Positions 22,401 through 36,200 of a stretch of DNA of 64,000 nt are shown here, piece by piece. A program made the position numbers and the translations under genes. This DNA comes from Lichina pygmaea (Eukaryota > Ascomycota > Lichinomycetes > Lichinales > Lichinaceae): assembly GCA_963422465.1 (NCBI GenBank), contig OY730172.1, forward strand, positions 248,001 through 312,000, in the 5' to 3' direction. The notes under the pieces are model-generated. The model was not told the origin of the DNA. It saw only the letters and a list, made by a program, of their open reading frames with translations, and ran no database searches. How positions within the stretch are numbered: position 1 is the first letter of the stretch; every line of letters starts with the position of its first letter.

Positions 22401-25400
22401 GAGTTGTCCTTTCTGTCAGTGAGGTTCCACTGAGGACTTCTTCCCTTATCTGTCCACACCTTCTGCGGCTGGTAACAGGTCTGAGCTGTGTTGTTAGTGC
22501 AGTTCCTAAACGTGAGTACTCCTGTTCTCCAGTTAACAACTGGGTTGTGTTTCTTTAGCCAAGGCATCCCCAAATAGATATCTTGAGTGGCCAACTTGAC
22601 AATATCAAGGTAGATCCTTTCAGCATAGTGTCCGGTAACCATTTCCATTGGCTGTGTCTCATGGCAGACTAGCTCTGTCTGTCCATTTGCCATCGCGAGC
22701 TGATAGGGCTGCTGCTTGCGTCTCCTTCCAGTGCCAAGGGTATCGTAAAGTTGTCTTGAGATGTAGTTTCCACTGGCTCCAGAGTCAACAAGTGCGTATG
22801 TCCGTACTGGCGTGTTGGCGTGTAGTGACACAGGCAATCGCAGGTGCTTTACGTTGCTAGGGGTCATGTTGTTGAGCTCCCAATGTCACCCCTTGACAAG
22901 GGAGTTCAGTCTTTTCCTGATCAAAGTGTCTTACCACTGACTGGGCAATGGGTCCAGCCATTCCCATCAGTTCTGAGGAATCTGTTCATGAATTTGTCTT
23001 GCTGATGCTTGTCACATCCAGGCTTGAGGCAGTACTGCCAATTGTCAACGTAGCAGTTGTAGTTGTTGCCTTGCTGTAAGAACATGAGGTGTTCATGCCA
23101 ATCATGTGTGTGCCCAGGGAATGCGGTGTGTTGGCGTTTGTCCCAAAGATGGATCTCACACGCATCCTTCTCGCAATTGACCCAATGCTTGTGGCAGGTG
23201 GTGTGGTAGGGTGAATGTCCTCCGTACCTTCGTAGTTGTTTGTGGTAGGTGTAGTAGTGCTTTGTGCAAAACCTCCACTGTAGTTCACCGTGCCGTAGAT
23301 TTTGTGGGTCCATGCTGTAAGCATAGCTTCCTTGTGGTATTTCTTCTTTGATAGACGTGGGTTCGTCTCAGTCCCCATCAGAGGTGGTTAAGGGCTCCTG
23401 TCCCTTGTCCTGACCTGTTAGTTCTGGTAGGTCCTTGCCTCCTGATGTTGCCAGTTGGTGGGCTGCTTCCAATGTCTGATTGTAGTTGTCCTATTGTTCG
23501 AGGGATAGCTGAGCCTCTCCTGGTGGGTCCTCTGGCTTGATGACATTCCAGTCTCCGTCGAGTGTATTAAGTTGCTGTCAGTGCACCTTGTTCTTTGAAC
23601 GACAGTCTTTCGCCATGTGGCCTAGCTTGCCACAGGCATAGCACTTCAGTGCTTTCCCTTTTTTGTTGTTCCTTCCCTTTGTGAACCTTCCCTTGTGGTG
23701 GACTGCATCCAGTTCCATGGGTGCATAGCCATATGGATCATGTGGCAGTACCTTGTTAGGCAGCTTGTAGTGGTTGCTCACATGCCATGCGGGGTGGCTG
23801 TATCCTCTGTCGTAGCACTTCTCCATCGCTCGCTCGAATAGCTTGTCATCAATGTTGATTGCTTGTACGATGAGTTCATCCAGTGTGTCAACTGCTCGTC
23901 TGTCAAAGGTGATCTTATCCTTCATGTTTTCCTTGAGTCCACGTCAGTACATGACCATCAGGGTGTCGTCGACCCAGTCAGACAGTACTGAGTATTGTTT
24001 GAACTGCGTGGTGTACTCTGCGGCTGAGTGTTGTTGTTTGATGTGCTGGATCATTCGTATAGCCACTTTGTCTTTGTTAGATGGTCCAAGGATCCTTTTG
24101 ATCTTATCCTTGAATTGTGTCCATTTCATCATCCATTCTGTTGTGCTGTCGTGGTCTCCGTTTCCTGAGAGGTGTTTGTTGACGTAGGGCTTGATCCATC
24201 AATAAGTATTGCCTCTCATGTAAGTGGTTGCGAAGAGGGGCCACTTCTCCTTAGGCAGCTTTGTCTCTGGTTGGAATTGAAAGTAGACTTGGAGTTGCAT
24301 GAGCCAGTCGTCAACCTTGTTTCTTTCACCGTAGAACAGGTCTGGCTTGGCGACACTAATCTTTCCATCTGGGAAGTTGGGGTTGGTTGCTCCTGAGGTA
24401 CTCATCCTTGAGGGTCTTCAAAGTGTTGCGGTCTGTACCGTACTGTCCTATCCGAGTATAGGATTAGGGTGAGAGGTGGAAGGCGGGTTGGTTCTCGCAG
24501 GAGAGGAGTGTCAAGGAGTGCGAAGGGGTTTGGTGGAACGTGGTGATGGTGACACCTGATCAACAGCTTCGTACAAAAAGGATTGTATTGAAGTAGATCT
24601 AGTTGTCTGGATCACAACATGAGTTGAAGACGATTGTTCTATAGGGGAACTATCGCCGGACTATATAGTGCCCAGTTCGTGAGCAGAGTGAGCTCTGCTC
24701 ACTTTGCTCACTTTTCATGCACGCTGTGGCGAGCTGGGTGAGCTCTGCTCACTTTGCTCACTTTTCATGCACGCTGCGGCGAGCTGGGTGAGCTCTGCTC
24801 ACTTTGCTCACTTGTTCGTGCATATGCATGCTGTGGCAAGCACCCCCTGGTTTGTCTCGCTGGTCACGTGACCGGTTCCTGTGTCACGCTGTCTGGTACT
24901 TCTGTCCAGTATCCTGTCTGCTGCTTTCTGTGAGTATATAAAGACTGTGTTCCTCCTGGGTCGTAACATATTCCTCTACCAAGTCCCTGTCTAGAATCCG
25001 CCCTACGAAGCAACAGACTGTACTGGTTTCTGTGTGAACCTGGCCCAGCCTTTAACAGTTTCAGCCTCTAACATACAGGACACTGACTTGATACGATGGT
25101 GGATCCACAAAGCCCTACCTCTTCCCAGGCAGCCCAAGCCCAGGCTGCTCAGGCAGCTCAGGCCCAGACTGCCCAGGTGGTACCTATTGTTAACCTACCC
25201 CTGAAGCCCTTGAAGGTAGGTGCCCTGAAGAGGTACGATAGATCCAGGGGAGGACTGGAGTTGTTCTTCTCACAACTGGAGCTCTACTATGGGTTCAACA
25301 CAGCCCAGTTCCCGACAGACCAGGAGAAGGTGCTGTTTGCAGTCTTCTACCTGGAAGGACCAGCCTTTGCTTAGTTCAACATCTACTTAAGAGATTACCT

Positions 25401-28400
25401 AGACAATCAGGCAGACCCCAAGAAGCAAGAAGACAATACCCGACAGGTCATGGGAAGCTTGAAAACCTTTAAGACAGCCATGAGAAAGATGTTTGGGATC
25501 CTTGACAAGGAAAGAGATGTGGAACAAAAGCTCCAAGCACTGCGGCAAACTGGATCAGCATCGGAATTCATGGCGAAGTTCCAACAACTAGCAGTGAGGA
25601 CTCAGTGGGGGGACAGTGCACTAACAGCAGTATTCTACCAAGGCCTTAAGGAACAAGTCAAGGATGACATCACGTGAGGAGACTGACCAACCGAGCTCTA
25701 CAAAATAATTGAGACTGCAGCTCGCATCAACAACTGACAGTTCAAGAGAGAGCTTGAGAAGTGAGGCAAGCAGACAAAACTATGGGTGAAGAAAAAGCCA
25801 ACACCTGCCAAAGATAACTACAGCTTGGTACCCATGGAAATCAACGTGGCAGAACCACAAAAGAAGGAGACACGGAAGTGTTACAACTGTCAGAAAGTGG
25901 GCCACCTTGCGGTGAACTGCAGGAGTAAGAAGAAGAACAAGAAAGGCAAAGGGAAGCAGTTGAACACCACAAGCGCCTGGAAAGGCAGGGAGACGGAGAA
26001 GCCCCAGAGAGCCCCCCAAGACACACTGCCCCACAATCACCCTGAGGCGGCACTCCTCAGAGAGGAGGACAACCTCTGACAACACGCTGAAAAACTCGAG
26101 AACATGCTCCAAGAAACCTTGGACTGCCTTGACAAGGTCTGAAGGAAGGTCGACAGAATCCACTGGGAGGATGACCTGATCTCTGAGTTTGACACAACCG
26201 GCTATATGGAGGAACAGGTTGACAACGAAGAACCCCAGCCACCAGCAGTCCCTGACAAAACTGTCCTTCGACGACAGGACACAACCCTATCAGAAATAGG
26301 GGAGGCGCAAGTGCCACGATGGGTCAACAATACCCTCAGCATCACACAGGTCAGAGACATTGCTGATGATTGCAACCAAGACCTGGGGGAACAATGCACC
26401 ACCACACGATGCAAACAACACGTGGTAGAGCGTCAGGCCCAGGGCCTAGGCGGCTCAAAAAACTAGCAGCACTCTTCAAAACTGGGGTCGGAAGAGCAGG
26501 CAAGACAACACCCCGGGAGGAAGGAGTCAAGCCAAGCCTTGACACAACAGCCTGCAGCCCGCACTTTCACATCAAGATCAGAGTCAATGGGCGGTTGGCT
26601 AAGGCCATAATCAACTCTGGTGCGACTGGCAACTTCATGTCAGAAAGCTTTGCCAGAAGAAACAAGGTTCCAGTCCAAGGCAAGAAAGACCTCTACCAGT
26701 TGACAGTAGTGGACGGAACACCACTCTCCAAAGACAAGGGACAAGTGACGAAGGAGACCAAGAGCCTGAGACTGAGTGTCCATGGCACAACAATCAGAAC
26801 AGAGGAATTCGACTTGGTCCGAATACCACACAAAGTTATATTGGGACTTCTGTGGTTAGAAAAACAAAACCCAAGGATTGACTGGAAAAGAAGGCAACTA
26901 GTCTTTCTGAACAGAACACTGGTCACGTCAGAACCAGGGGTGACAATTAAAGAAATCTCACTGACACGGTGGAAGAAATACCACCAGCGTGGGCAGGCCT
27001 GTGTAGCCTGGATGAAACTCTGAACACAACAACTTTGCACCACGCAAGACACCATGGGCGAGACTCAGGCACCGCAGTTGCCAAGTGAGTATAAAGAATA
27101 CCAGGAGTTGTTTGAAGAAACAGTGATCACGACACTACCAGAACATCAGGAGTGGGACCACAAGATTCTGCTGGAAGACAGAAAAAAACCCACACACAGC
27201 CCTATCTACGCTCTGTCAGCAAAAGAGCTTGAGGCCCTGAGAGACTACCTGGACAAGAACCTAGCGAAAGGGTTCATAAGACCTTCAACATCACCGGCTG
27301 GATACCTGATATTGTTTGTGCTAAAGAAAGATGGCAAACTTCGACTGTGTGTTGATTATCGGTGGCTAAATACGATTACAGTGAAAAACCACTACCCACT
27401 GCCATTGATATTGGAAATCCAAGACTGGATCCAAGGAGCCAAATAGTTTACCAAGTTTGACATTCGAGATGCTTTCAACCTGGTTAGGATGAAAGACAGT
27501 GAAGAATGGAAGACAGCCTTTTGTACCAGGTACAGGCACTACAAGTATACTGTGATGCTATTCAGTCTTACGAATGCACCGGCAACATTCCAATCACTTA
27601 TTAACACTGTCCTCCGACAATACCTGGATATATTTGTCACCACTTATATCGATGATGTCTTGGTATACACCAATGGAACCTTGGAGGAGTATAAACAGCA
27701 TGTCAAGAAGATCCTACATGTGCTCCAGAAAGCAGGAATAAGGTTACGCCTGGATAAAAGTGTTTTCCACACAAAAGAAGTGGAATATTTGGGGTTGATC
27801 CTGACAACAGAAGGAATCCAAATAGACGACACAAAGACAGCAGCAGTACAAGACTGGCCAACACCCAAAAACCTCAAAGAAGTACAATCCTTCCTAGGGT
27901 TTGCAAACTTCTACTGACGATTCATCAAGGACTACTCAAGAACAGCAGCAGTCTTGACAGAGTTAACCAGAAAGAACAAATCTTTCAGGTGGGGGGAGAG
28001 CCAACAAGCAGCCTTCCAGGAGTTGAAGGATAAATTCATCTCCACACTCATTTTGGCATCATTTGATCCTGAGAAGAGGATCATTCTGGAAACTGATGCC
28101 TCAGACCAAGCATTGGGATCCTGCTTGTGTCAACCAGACGCCGATAACCGCTTACACCCTGTCACGTACTGATCAAGAAAGTTCTCTGGCCCAGAACTGA
28201 GGTACAATGTCCACAACAAAAAGCTGTTAGCAATTGTCAAAGCATTCCAAGAATGGAGGTCTTACTTGGAGGGGGCAAAATACATGGTAGACATGTACTC
28301 AGACCACAAGAACTTAGCTTACTTCACAACAACAAAAAAGCTAAACTGACAACAAGTTCGATGGGCAGAGTTGTTAGCATCATACAACTTCCAAATCCTC

Positions 28401-30451
28401 TACCGGAAGGGCACTGAAAATGCTCGAGTGGACACTCTCAGCGGGCGACCAGACCTGATGGATGAGAAAACAACAGAGGAACACCCAATCCTAGTGACAA
28501 AAGGACAAACCCTGGTCTATGCCCAACCCCAACTGGTAACAACAGAAACAAAGGGTCCACTCCTTACCCTTGGCCACAAGACAGCAAGCGAAAAGGAAAT
28601 TGTGCCAGAAAAAGCAGAAGAGGAGGTGATCCGGAGGCACTATGACAGGCCTTTGCACAGACACCCCGGGCAAGATAAAACCTTGGAGAAAATCCAAAGG
28701 AACTACCGCTTTGACGGAATGAAGCGCAAGGTGACAGAGTTCATTCACAACTGTGAACAGTGTGCGAAGAACAAACTATCAAGGCATAAGCCCTACAGGC
28801 AGGCACAGCAAATAGACCTACCCAAGGCACCATGGGAAACTATCACGATGGATTTCATAGTCAAGTTGCCAAAGTCAACAGACCCAGCAACAAAGGTGGT
28901 ATACAATAGCATTTTGGTGGTTGTTGACAAGCTCACCAAATACGCCCACCTGGTCCTGTGGAAAGAGTCAGGAACCACGAACAAACTTGCGAGCATCCTA
29001 CTCAAAGAGCTGGTAAGCCACCGAGGGCTACCAAAGACAATCATCTCAGATCAAGATAAACTCTTCACCTTGAAATTCTGGAACACGTGGACAAGGCAAC
29101 TTGGCATTGATACAAGGATGTCAACAGCCTACCACCCACAAACTGATGGACAAACTGAGCGGACAAACCAGACAATGGAGCAGTATCTACAACACTACGT
29201 CAACCACCAGCAGGATAACTGGGTGGAACTGCTACCAATAGCCCAGTTTGCGTACAACAACCAGCAACACAGCGTGACAGGGATAACACTATTCTTTGCG
29301 AACTACGGAAGAAACCCCCAATAGCAGGCAACAGCAGGAGGCAACGTTGTCGATGTTAGCAAACTCGCTGCTATACACAAGATGATGAAAACAACAATCA
29401 ACCATGCCCAGAACACCACCGCCCGCTGATTACATGACAAAAGGTTGAAGGGACCAACCCTGGAAAAGGGGGATAAGGTCTACCTATCAACAAAAAACCT
29501 GCGCTTGAAGTGACTGAGCAAAAAGCTGGACCACGTACAAATCAGACTATTCAAAATCGAGAAGTGCACTGGGAAAGTCAACTATTGACTGAGACTGCCA
29601 CGAAAAGCAAGGATACACCAAGTATTCCATGTCTCACTGCTTGAACCAGCACCCAGCAACGCAGAGATTAAGACAGAATGGAACTTCAAGGATGATGAAG
29701 AAGAGTACGATGTCGAAAGGATCCTGGATAGTTGAAGAAACAGACAGAAAACTGAGTACCTGGTGAAGTGGTTAGGATTTGACAAAGAGGAGAATTCGTG
29801 GGAACCAACCGAGAACTTCAGCTCTGTGATGAACCAGAAGCTGGTGGATTACCACCAAGCAAACCCACAGCGACCAGGTCCGACAGAGACAACAGCTTGA
29901 GAGAAGCCAAAGTCTCTGAAGAGAAGACATCCTCAAAGGATGGCGGAGCAGCAGCCTGACAGGCCTCCTGTTCGCGGATAACGCAGAGAGCCTCTTGTTC
30001 CTGAGCATCAAGGGACTCTTGATCCTTGATGGCTGACAGCTCACGACAGATAGCATCAGCCTCCTTCTGTGAGAGACAACCCAGCTGCCAGCGGAGGCAG
30101 ATCTGCCGGGGAAGCAACTTTGACAATTAGTCATCAGTCTCCCGCAGCTGAGCCTCAAGCTACTCACACTCAAGTTCCATCTTCTTCCATTCTGATTCTG
30201 AGAGATGAAGGTTGCAGCGACAACCCTTCTCAACACACCGACAACAAAAAGATGATGCAGAGCTCACAACACACTTGGCGTGGTCATGACAACAAGCACC
30301 GCATGCGATTTTCGATTCCTTGCCCATTTTGCTAATACGACAAGAGAGAAAACTGTGACGACAAGTTCGAGTTGTCTGGCTTTAGTTCATGACAAAAGAA
30401 GAGCAGGAACAAAAAGGATCTGGGGACAGAACCCTTAGAGGGAGGGGATAG

Positions 30452-30983
30452 TGTTAAGGCCTAGGCCAGAACAGCCCAGGTAAGTGAGGGAGGAGTGTTA
30501 GTCATACAGAACAACATCTGACTGATCCAGTGGACAAGCAAGAGCTAAGCGAGGAGCTTGTCCGGTGGACGAGCAGGAGCTAAGCGAGGAGCTCGTCCGG
30601 TGGACAAGCAGGAGCTAAGCGAGGAGCTCGTCCGGTGGACAAGCAGGAGCTAAGCGAGGAGCTCATCCGGTGGACGAGCAGGAGCTAAGCGAGGAGCTTG
30701 TCCGGTGGACGAGCAGGGCTTAAGCGAGGAGCTTGTCCACGCAAAAGGATGATACCCCTCGAGGAGACTCCCCCCCTTGGGGCATCTGTATAAAGACCCC
30801 CCAAAGAGCTCGGAGGGATTAGCTCTCCAGGCTGAACACACAATACGAATCCATCGTACTGAGACAATAGCACAGGAGAGTTACCCCACCTGTCTATTCC
30901 TCTACCGAGTCCCTGTCTAGAATCCGCCCTACAAAGCAACAGACCGTACTGGTTTCTGTGTGAACCTGGCCTGGCCTTTAACA
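30452..30983 (+). repeat. 3' LTR of B2 with six 35-bp units
   Basis: 532 bp, the longest B LTR here. It exceeds the 5' LTR of the same element by exactly 140 bp, or four units. Its tandem array is at about 30531-30740. Confidence 0.9.
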
Positions 30984-31486
30984 TCTATACCTGTCAAAAA
31001 GAAGAAACCAGACTCCTCCCAGAACACTACCAGAAAAACAATATGACAAGGCAATGGCAGAGCAGAACTCAAGCCTAACTGATCCAGTAACCTTGACCTG
31101 ACTTGGCTTGAGACTTGAGACTTGGATTGATGTACAAGACGAAAGACAAGGAAGGAAGAAAAAGAGAAAAGAAGAAGAGAAGCTGGGGGAGCAGGAGAAG
31201 TTCTTATAGGCAGGGGATACGGTGGAGCAAACAGGCAACAGTGCAGATGGAACTTCCCGGCAAGGTGCGTGACTTGTGCCAGATATGCAACTGGGCCAGA
31301 ACTGTGACATTACCCCCCTCCTTCACATGGTGAACTCCTGTGAGCCTCAGGCCGCTCGTGGGTGTAGTTCCGTGGCTGTGGTTTCCTTGGGTATTTCTCA
31401 TGGAAGTTGTAGATGGCGTCTTTGGTGTTGTCAAGATGCTCAATAGGCTCTTCAGTGGCATCTTCAATTGGCCATCCAGACCATTT

Positions 31487-31913
31487 TGTTAAGGCCTAGG
31501 CCGGAACAGCCCAGGTAAGCGAGGGAGGAGTGTTAGTCATACAGAACAACATCCGACCGATCCGGTGGACGAGCAAGAGCTAAGCGAGGAGCTCGTCCGG
31601 TGGACAAGCAGGAGCTAAGCGAGGAGCTTGTCTGGTGGACGAGCAGGAGCTAAGCGAGGAGCTCGTCCACGCAAAAGGATGATACCCCTCGAGGAGACCC
31701 CCCCCCTTGGGGTATCTGTATAAAGACCCCCCAAAAAGTCCGGAGGGATTAGCTCTCCAGGCTGAACACACAACACGCACACATCGTACTGAGACAATAG
31801 TACAGAGAGAGTTACTTATCTGTCTATTTCTCTATCAAGTCCCTGTCTAGAATCCACCCTGCGAAGCAACAGACTGTACCAGTTTCTGTGTGAACCCAGC
31901 CTGGCCTTTAACA
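31487..31913 (+). mobile_element. Solo LTR, Ty3/gypsy family B
   Basis: 427-bp LTR (three 35-bp units) with target duplication CATTT (31482-31486 and 31914-31918), inserted near the 3' end of the A2 internal region. It shows that family B was active after A2 had landed. Confidence 0.93.
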
Positions 31914-33264
31914 CATTTGACCAGGTACTTGAACTTCTGTCAAGACGTTGCTGGCTTGGAGTCAAGGATTTCTTCAACCTGGAACTCTTCATCTGTGTCT
32001 TGACCAATGACAGGGCCAGGGTGTTCATTTGATTGGCCAGGGATAGGATTAGCAGGTGTCAGACGTAGAAGGGAAACATGAAAGACAGGGTGGATCTTGA
32101 GAGTGTGTGGAAGCTCCAGATGGCAGGCACAGCTTCTGACTGTCTTCAACATCTTGAATAGTCCAATCCACTTGTCGTCAAGCTTTTTGCATAGGCGGCG
32201 TGTCCTGATGTTCTTGGTATTCAGCCAAACAAGATCTCCAGTTTGATAGGATGGTGACAGGACTTGATGCAAATTGGTGGTGTGAGCTTGAGCTTCCTGG
32301 GATAGTCGGAGTTCAGCTTGCAACTGTTCCAGAATCTGCATCATTTCTCCAGAGATTTCCATAGCATCTTGGTTGCAGGCTTCACTCGTGGGTGTGATGC
32401 TGAGCTATGGATGGAACCCTTTGTTGGCAAAGAACAGTGACATGCCAGAGGAATCAGACTGGGAGTTGTTCTGCGTGAACTCTGCCAGAGGAAGCCATTG
32501 GACCCAGTCATCTTGGAGATAGTTGACATAGGATCTCAGGTAGTGTTCAAGCTCCTGATTCTCTTGTTCTGTCTGACTATCTGTCTCTGGGTGGTGTCCT
32601 GAGGATAGTCGTAGCATGACATCAAGATGGGCACAGAGTGCTTTCCAGAATAAGCTGACAAACTGACCTCCTCTGTCTGAGACAATACTCCTGGGCAAGC
32701 CATGGGTACAGACAACAAACTGGATGAACATCCGGACAAGATGTGAGGTTGTCATCTCAGCACATAGCACAAAGTGGTGTTCTTTGGTGAGACAGTCAGT
32801 GATGACCCAGATGTGCTTGGTGTCACAGTTCTGGCCCAGTTGCATATCTGGCACAAGTCACGCACCTTGCCGGGAAGTTCCATCTGCACACACCTTGCCG
32901 GGAAGTTCCATCTGTGTTATGACCCAGGAGGAACACAGTCTTTATATACTCACAGAAAGCAGCAGACAGGATACTGGACGGAAGTACCAGACAGTGTGAC
33001 ATGGGAACTGGTCACGTGACTGGCGAGACAAACCAGGGGGTGCTCGCCGCAGCATGCATATGCACAAACAAGTGAGCAAAGTGAGCAGAGCTCACCCAGC
33101 TCGCCGCAGCGTGCATGAAAAGTGAGCAAAGTGAGCAGAGCTCACCCAGCTCACCGCAGTGTGCATGAAAAGTGAGCAAAGTGAGCAGAGCTCACCCAGC
33201 TCGCCGCAGCATGCATGAAAAGTGAGCAAAGTGAGCAGAGCTCACTCTGCTCACAAACTGGGCA

Positions 33265-33272
33265 CTATATAG
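33265..33272 (+). promoter_or_regulatory. Sense TATA-like box of the C2 5' LTR
   Basis: CTATATAG lies just downstream of the 50-bp array and about 240 bp before the end of the LTR. It is the likely core promoter for gag-pol, and the same box is present in the other C LTRs. Confidence 0.5.
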
Positions 33273-36200
33273 TCTGGCGATAGTTCCCCTATGGAACAAT
33301 CGTCTTCAACTCATGTTGTGATCCAGACAACTAGATCTACTTCAATACAATCCTTTTTGTACAAAGCTGTTGATCAGGTGTCACTATCACCACGTTCCAC
33401 CAAACCCCTTTGCGCTTCTTGACACTCCTCTCCTGCGAGAACCAACCCACCTTCCACCTCTTGCCCTAATCCTATACTCGGATAGGACAGTACGGTACAG
33501 ACTGCAACACTTTGAAGACCCTCAAGGATGAGTACTTCAGGAGCAACCAACCCCAACTTCCCAGATGGAAAGATTAGCATCGCCAAGCCAGACCTGTTCT
33601 ACAGCGAAAGAAACAAGGTCAACGACTGGCTCATGCAACTCCAAGTCTACTTTCAATTCCAACCAGAGACAAAGCTACCTAAGGAGAAGTGGCCCCTCTT
33701 CGCAACCACTTACATGAGAGGTAATGCTTATTGATGGATCAAGCCCTATGTCAACAAACACCTCTCAGGAAACAGAGACCACGACAGCACAACAGAATGG
33801 ATGACGAAATGGACATGATTCAAGGACAAGATCAAAAGGATCCTTGGACTATCTAACAAAGACAAAGTGGCTATACGAATGATCCAGCACATCAAACAAC
33901 AACGCTCAGCCGCAGAGTACACCACGCAGTTCAAACAATACTCAGTACTGACTGACTGGGACAATGATGCCCTGATGGTCATGTACTGATGTGGACTCAA
34001 GGAAAACATGAAGGATAAGATCACCTTTGACAGACAAGCAGTTGACACACTGGATGAACTCATCGCACAAGCAATCAACATCGATGACAAGCTATTCAAG
34101 CAAGCGATGGAGAAACACCACGACAGAGGATACAGCCACCCCACATAGTATGTGAGCAACCACTACAAGCCGCCTAACAAGGCACCACCACATGATCCAT
34201 ATGGCTATGCACCCATGGAACTGGATGCAGTCCACCACAAGGGAAGGTTCATGAAGGGAAGGAACAACAAAAAGGGGAAAGCACTGAAGTGCTATGTCTG
34301 TGGCAAGCTAGGCCACATGGCGAAAGACTGTTGTTCAAAGAACAAGGTGCACTGACAGCAACTTAATACGCTTGACGGAGACTGGAATGTCATCAAGCCA
34401 GAGGACCCACCAGGAGAGGCTCAGCTATCCCTCAAACAATGGGACAACTACGATCAGACATTGGAAGCAGCCCACCAACTGGCAACATCAGGAGGCAAGA
34501 ACCTACCAGAACTAACAGGTCAGGACAAGGGACAGGAGCCCTTAACCACCTCTGATGGGGACTGAGACAAACCCACGTCTATCAAAGAAGAAATACCACA
34601 AGGAAGCTATGCTTACAGCATGGACCCACGAAATCTACAGCACGGTGAACTACAGTGGAGGTTTTGCACAAAGCACTACTGCACCTACCATGAACAACTA
34701 CGAAGGTACGGAGGACATTCACCCTACCACGCCACCTGCCACAAGTATTGGGTCAATTGCGAGAAGGATGCGTGTGAGATCCATCTTTAGGACAAACACC
34801 AACACACCGCATTCCCCGGGCACACACATGATTGGCACAAACACCTCATGTTCTTACAGCAAGGCAACAACTACAACTGCTACGTTGACAATTGGCAGTA
34901 CTGCCTCAAGCCTGGATGTGACAAGCATCAGCAAGACAAATTCATGAACGGATTCCTCAGAACTGATAGGAATGGCTGGACCCATTGCCCAGTCAGTGGT
35001 AAGACACTTCAATCAGGAAAAGACTGAACTCTCTTGTCAAGGGGTGACATCAGGAGCTCAACAACATGACCCCTAGCAACACAAAGCACCTGCGATTGCC
35101 TGTGTCACTACACGCCAACACGCCAGTACAGACATACGCACTTGTTGACTCTGGAGCCAGTGGAAACTACATCTCAAGACAACTTTATAATACCCTTGGC
35201 ACTGGAAGGAGATGCAAGCAGCAGCCCTATCAGCTCACGATGGCAAATGGACAGACAGAGCTAGTCTGCCATAAGACGCAGTCAATGGAAATAGTTACCG
35301 GACACCATGCTGAAAGGATCCACCTTGATATTGTTGAGTTGGCCACTCAAGATATCTATTTGGGGATACCTTGGCTAAAGAAGCACAACCCAGTTGTTAA
35401 CTGGAGAACAGGAGTACTCACGTTTAGGAACTACACTAACAACACAGCTCAGACCTGTTACCAGCCGCAGAAGGTGTGGACAGATGAGGGAAGAAGTTCT
35501 CAGTGGAACCTCACTGACAGAAAGGACAACTCTCAAAAGAAGAGGTCTGCCTTGACAGGCACACCCCAGAACCAGGTGGCCAAACAGTCAGAGATGAAGA
35601 GAGAGGAAGTTGTTAACCCTCTGGAGATCCCTGAAGAGTACTGACCTGGGTATGATAACCTCTTTCAGGAAGAGACAACAACAGCAGTGTTGCCTAAGCA
35701 CCAACCTTGGGATCATGAGATCAAGTTGCAACCAGGGACAGAGCCAGGATTTGGACCAATTTACCAGTTATCAGAGAAAGAGCTCCAAGTACTTCGCGAG
35801 TACCTGGAGGAAAACCTGAAAAAGAGTTTCATTCAAGAATCTCAATCACCAGCAGGATACCCGATACTATTTACACCAAAGAAAGACGGAAGTCTTCGAC
35901 TTTGTGTGGATTACAGGAAACTCAACGACATTACCATCAAGAACTGATATCTGTTGCCAAATGCGAACGAATTGCGAGACAGGATCAGCCAAGCTACAAT
36001 CTTTACCAAGCTAGACTTGAAAGGAGCATACAACCTGATACGCATGAAAGAAGGAGAAGAATGGAAGACAGCCTTCAGAACCTGATACAGACACTACAAG
36101 TATCTGGTGATGCCATTCGGACTCACAAACACACCAGCAACATGTCAAGCATTGATCAACAACATCATCAGAGCACACCTGGACCAAACAGCTATCACCT

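Larger units (their letters stand above)
18488..24968 (-). mobile_element. Ty3/gypsy LTR retrotransposon C1, broken
   Basis: Inserted in the 5' LTR of B2 with target duplication TATTC (18483-18487 and 24969-24973). Read on the minus strand, the 5' LTR is 24968-24424 (545 bp) and the 3' LTR 19082-18488 (595 bp). The 50-bp difference equals one unit of an internal tandem repeat. Parts on the minus strand: gag at about 24405-23580 with a CCHC knuckle near 23640-23600, protease at about 22790-22750, RT at about 22255-21524, RNase H at about 21450-20940, integrase at about 20900-20135, chromodomain at about 19710-19570. An antisense frame (+) lies next to the 3' LTR. Broken in roughly ten places. 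Confidence 0.92.
18180..30983 (+). mobile_element. Ty3/gypsy LTR retrotransposon B2, broken, with C1 nested in its 5' LTR
   Basis: Target duplication TCTAT at 18175-18179 and 30984-30988. The 5' LTR is split by element C1: 18180-18487 plus 24974-25057, together 392 bp, exactly the length of the B1 5' LTR. The 3' LTR is 30452-30983 (532 bp, six 35-bp units). Parts: gag from 25096 with knuckle at about 25880-25925, protease at about 26610, RT at about 27240-27910, RNase H at about 28000-28400, integrase at about 28640-29330, chromodomain at about 29745-29890, antisense frame at about 29818-30350. It is broken in roughly twenty places and looks more mutated than B1, again mainly by transitions. 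Confidence 0.92.
11147..31041 (+). mobile_element. Tad1-like LINE, 5' end, split by two Ty3 elements
   Basis: Three segments (11147-11488, 17884-18179, 30989-31041) are collinear with the 5' UTR and the start of ORF1 of the LINE at 57736-52317. Both copies begin at the same base (AAAAACTCTTCCCAG), which marks the true 5' end. The 5' UTR is about 630 nt. ORF1 starts at a codon that is ATG in the other copy (MPVKKKK). Elements B1 and B2 were inserted at 11489 and 18180. Element A2 follows at 31042; the rest of the LINE is not found beyond it, so the 3' part was lost. The LINE itself interrupts the gene remnant. Confidence 0.8.
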
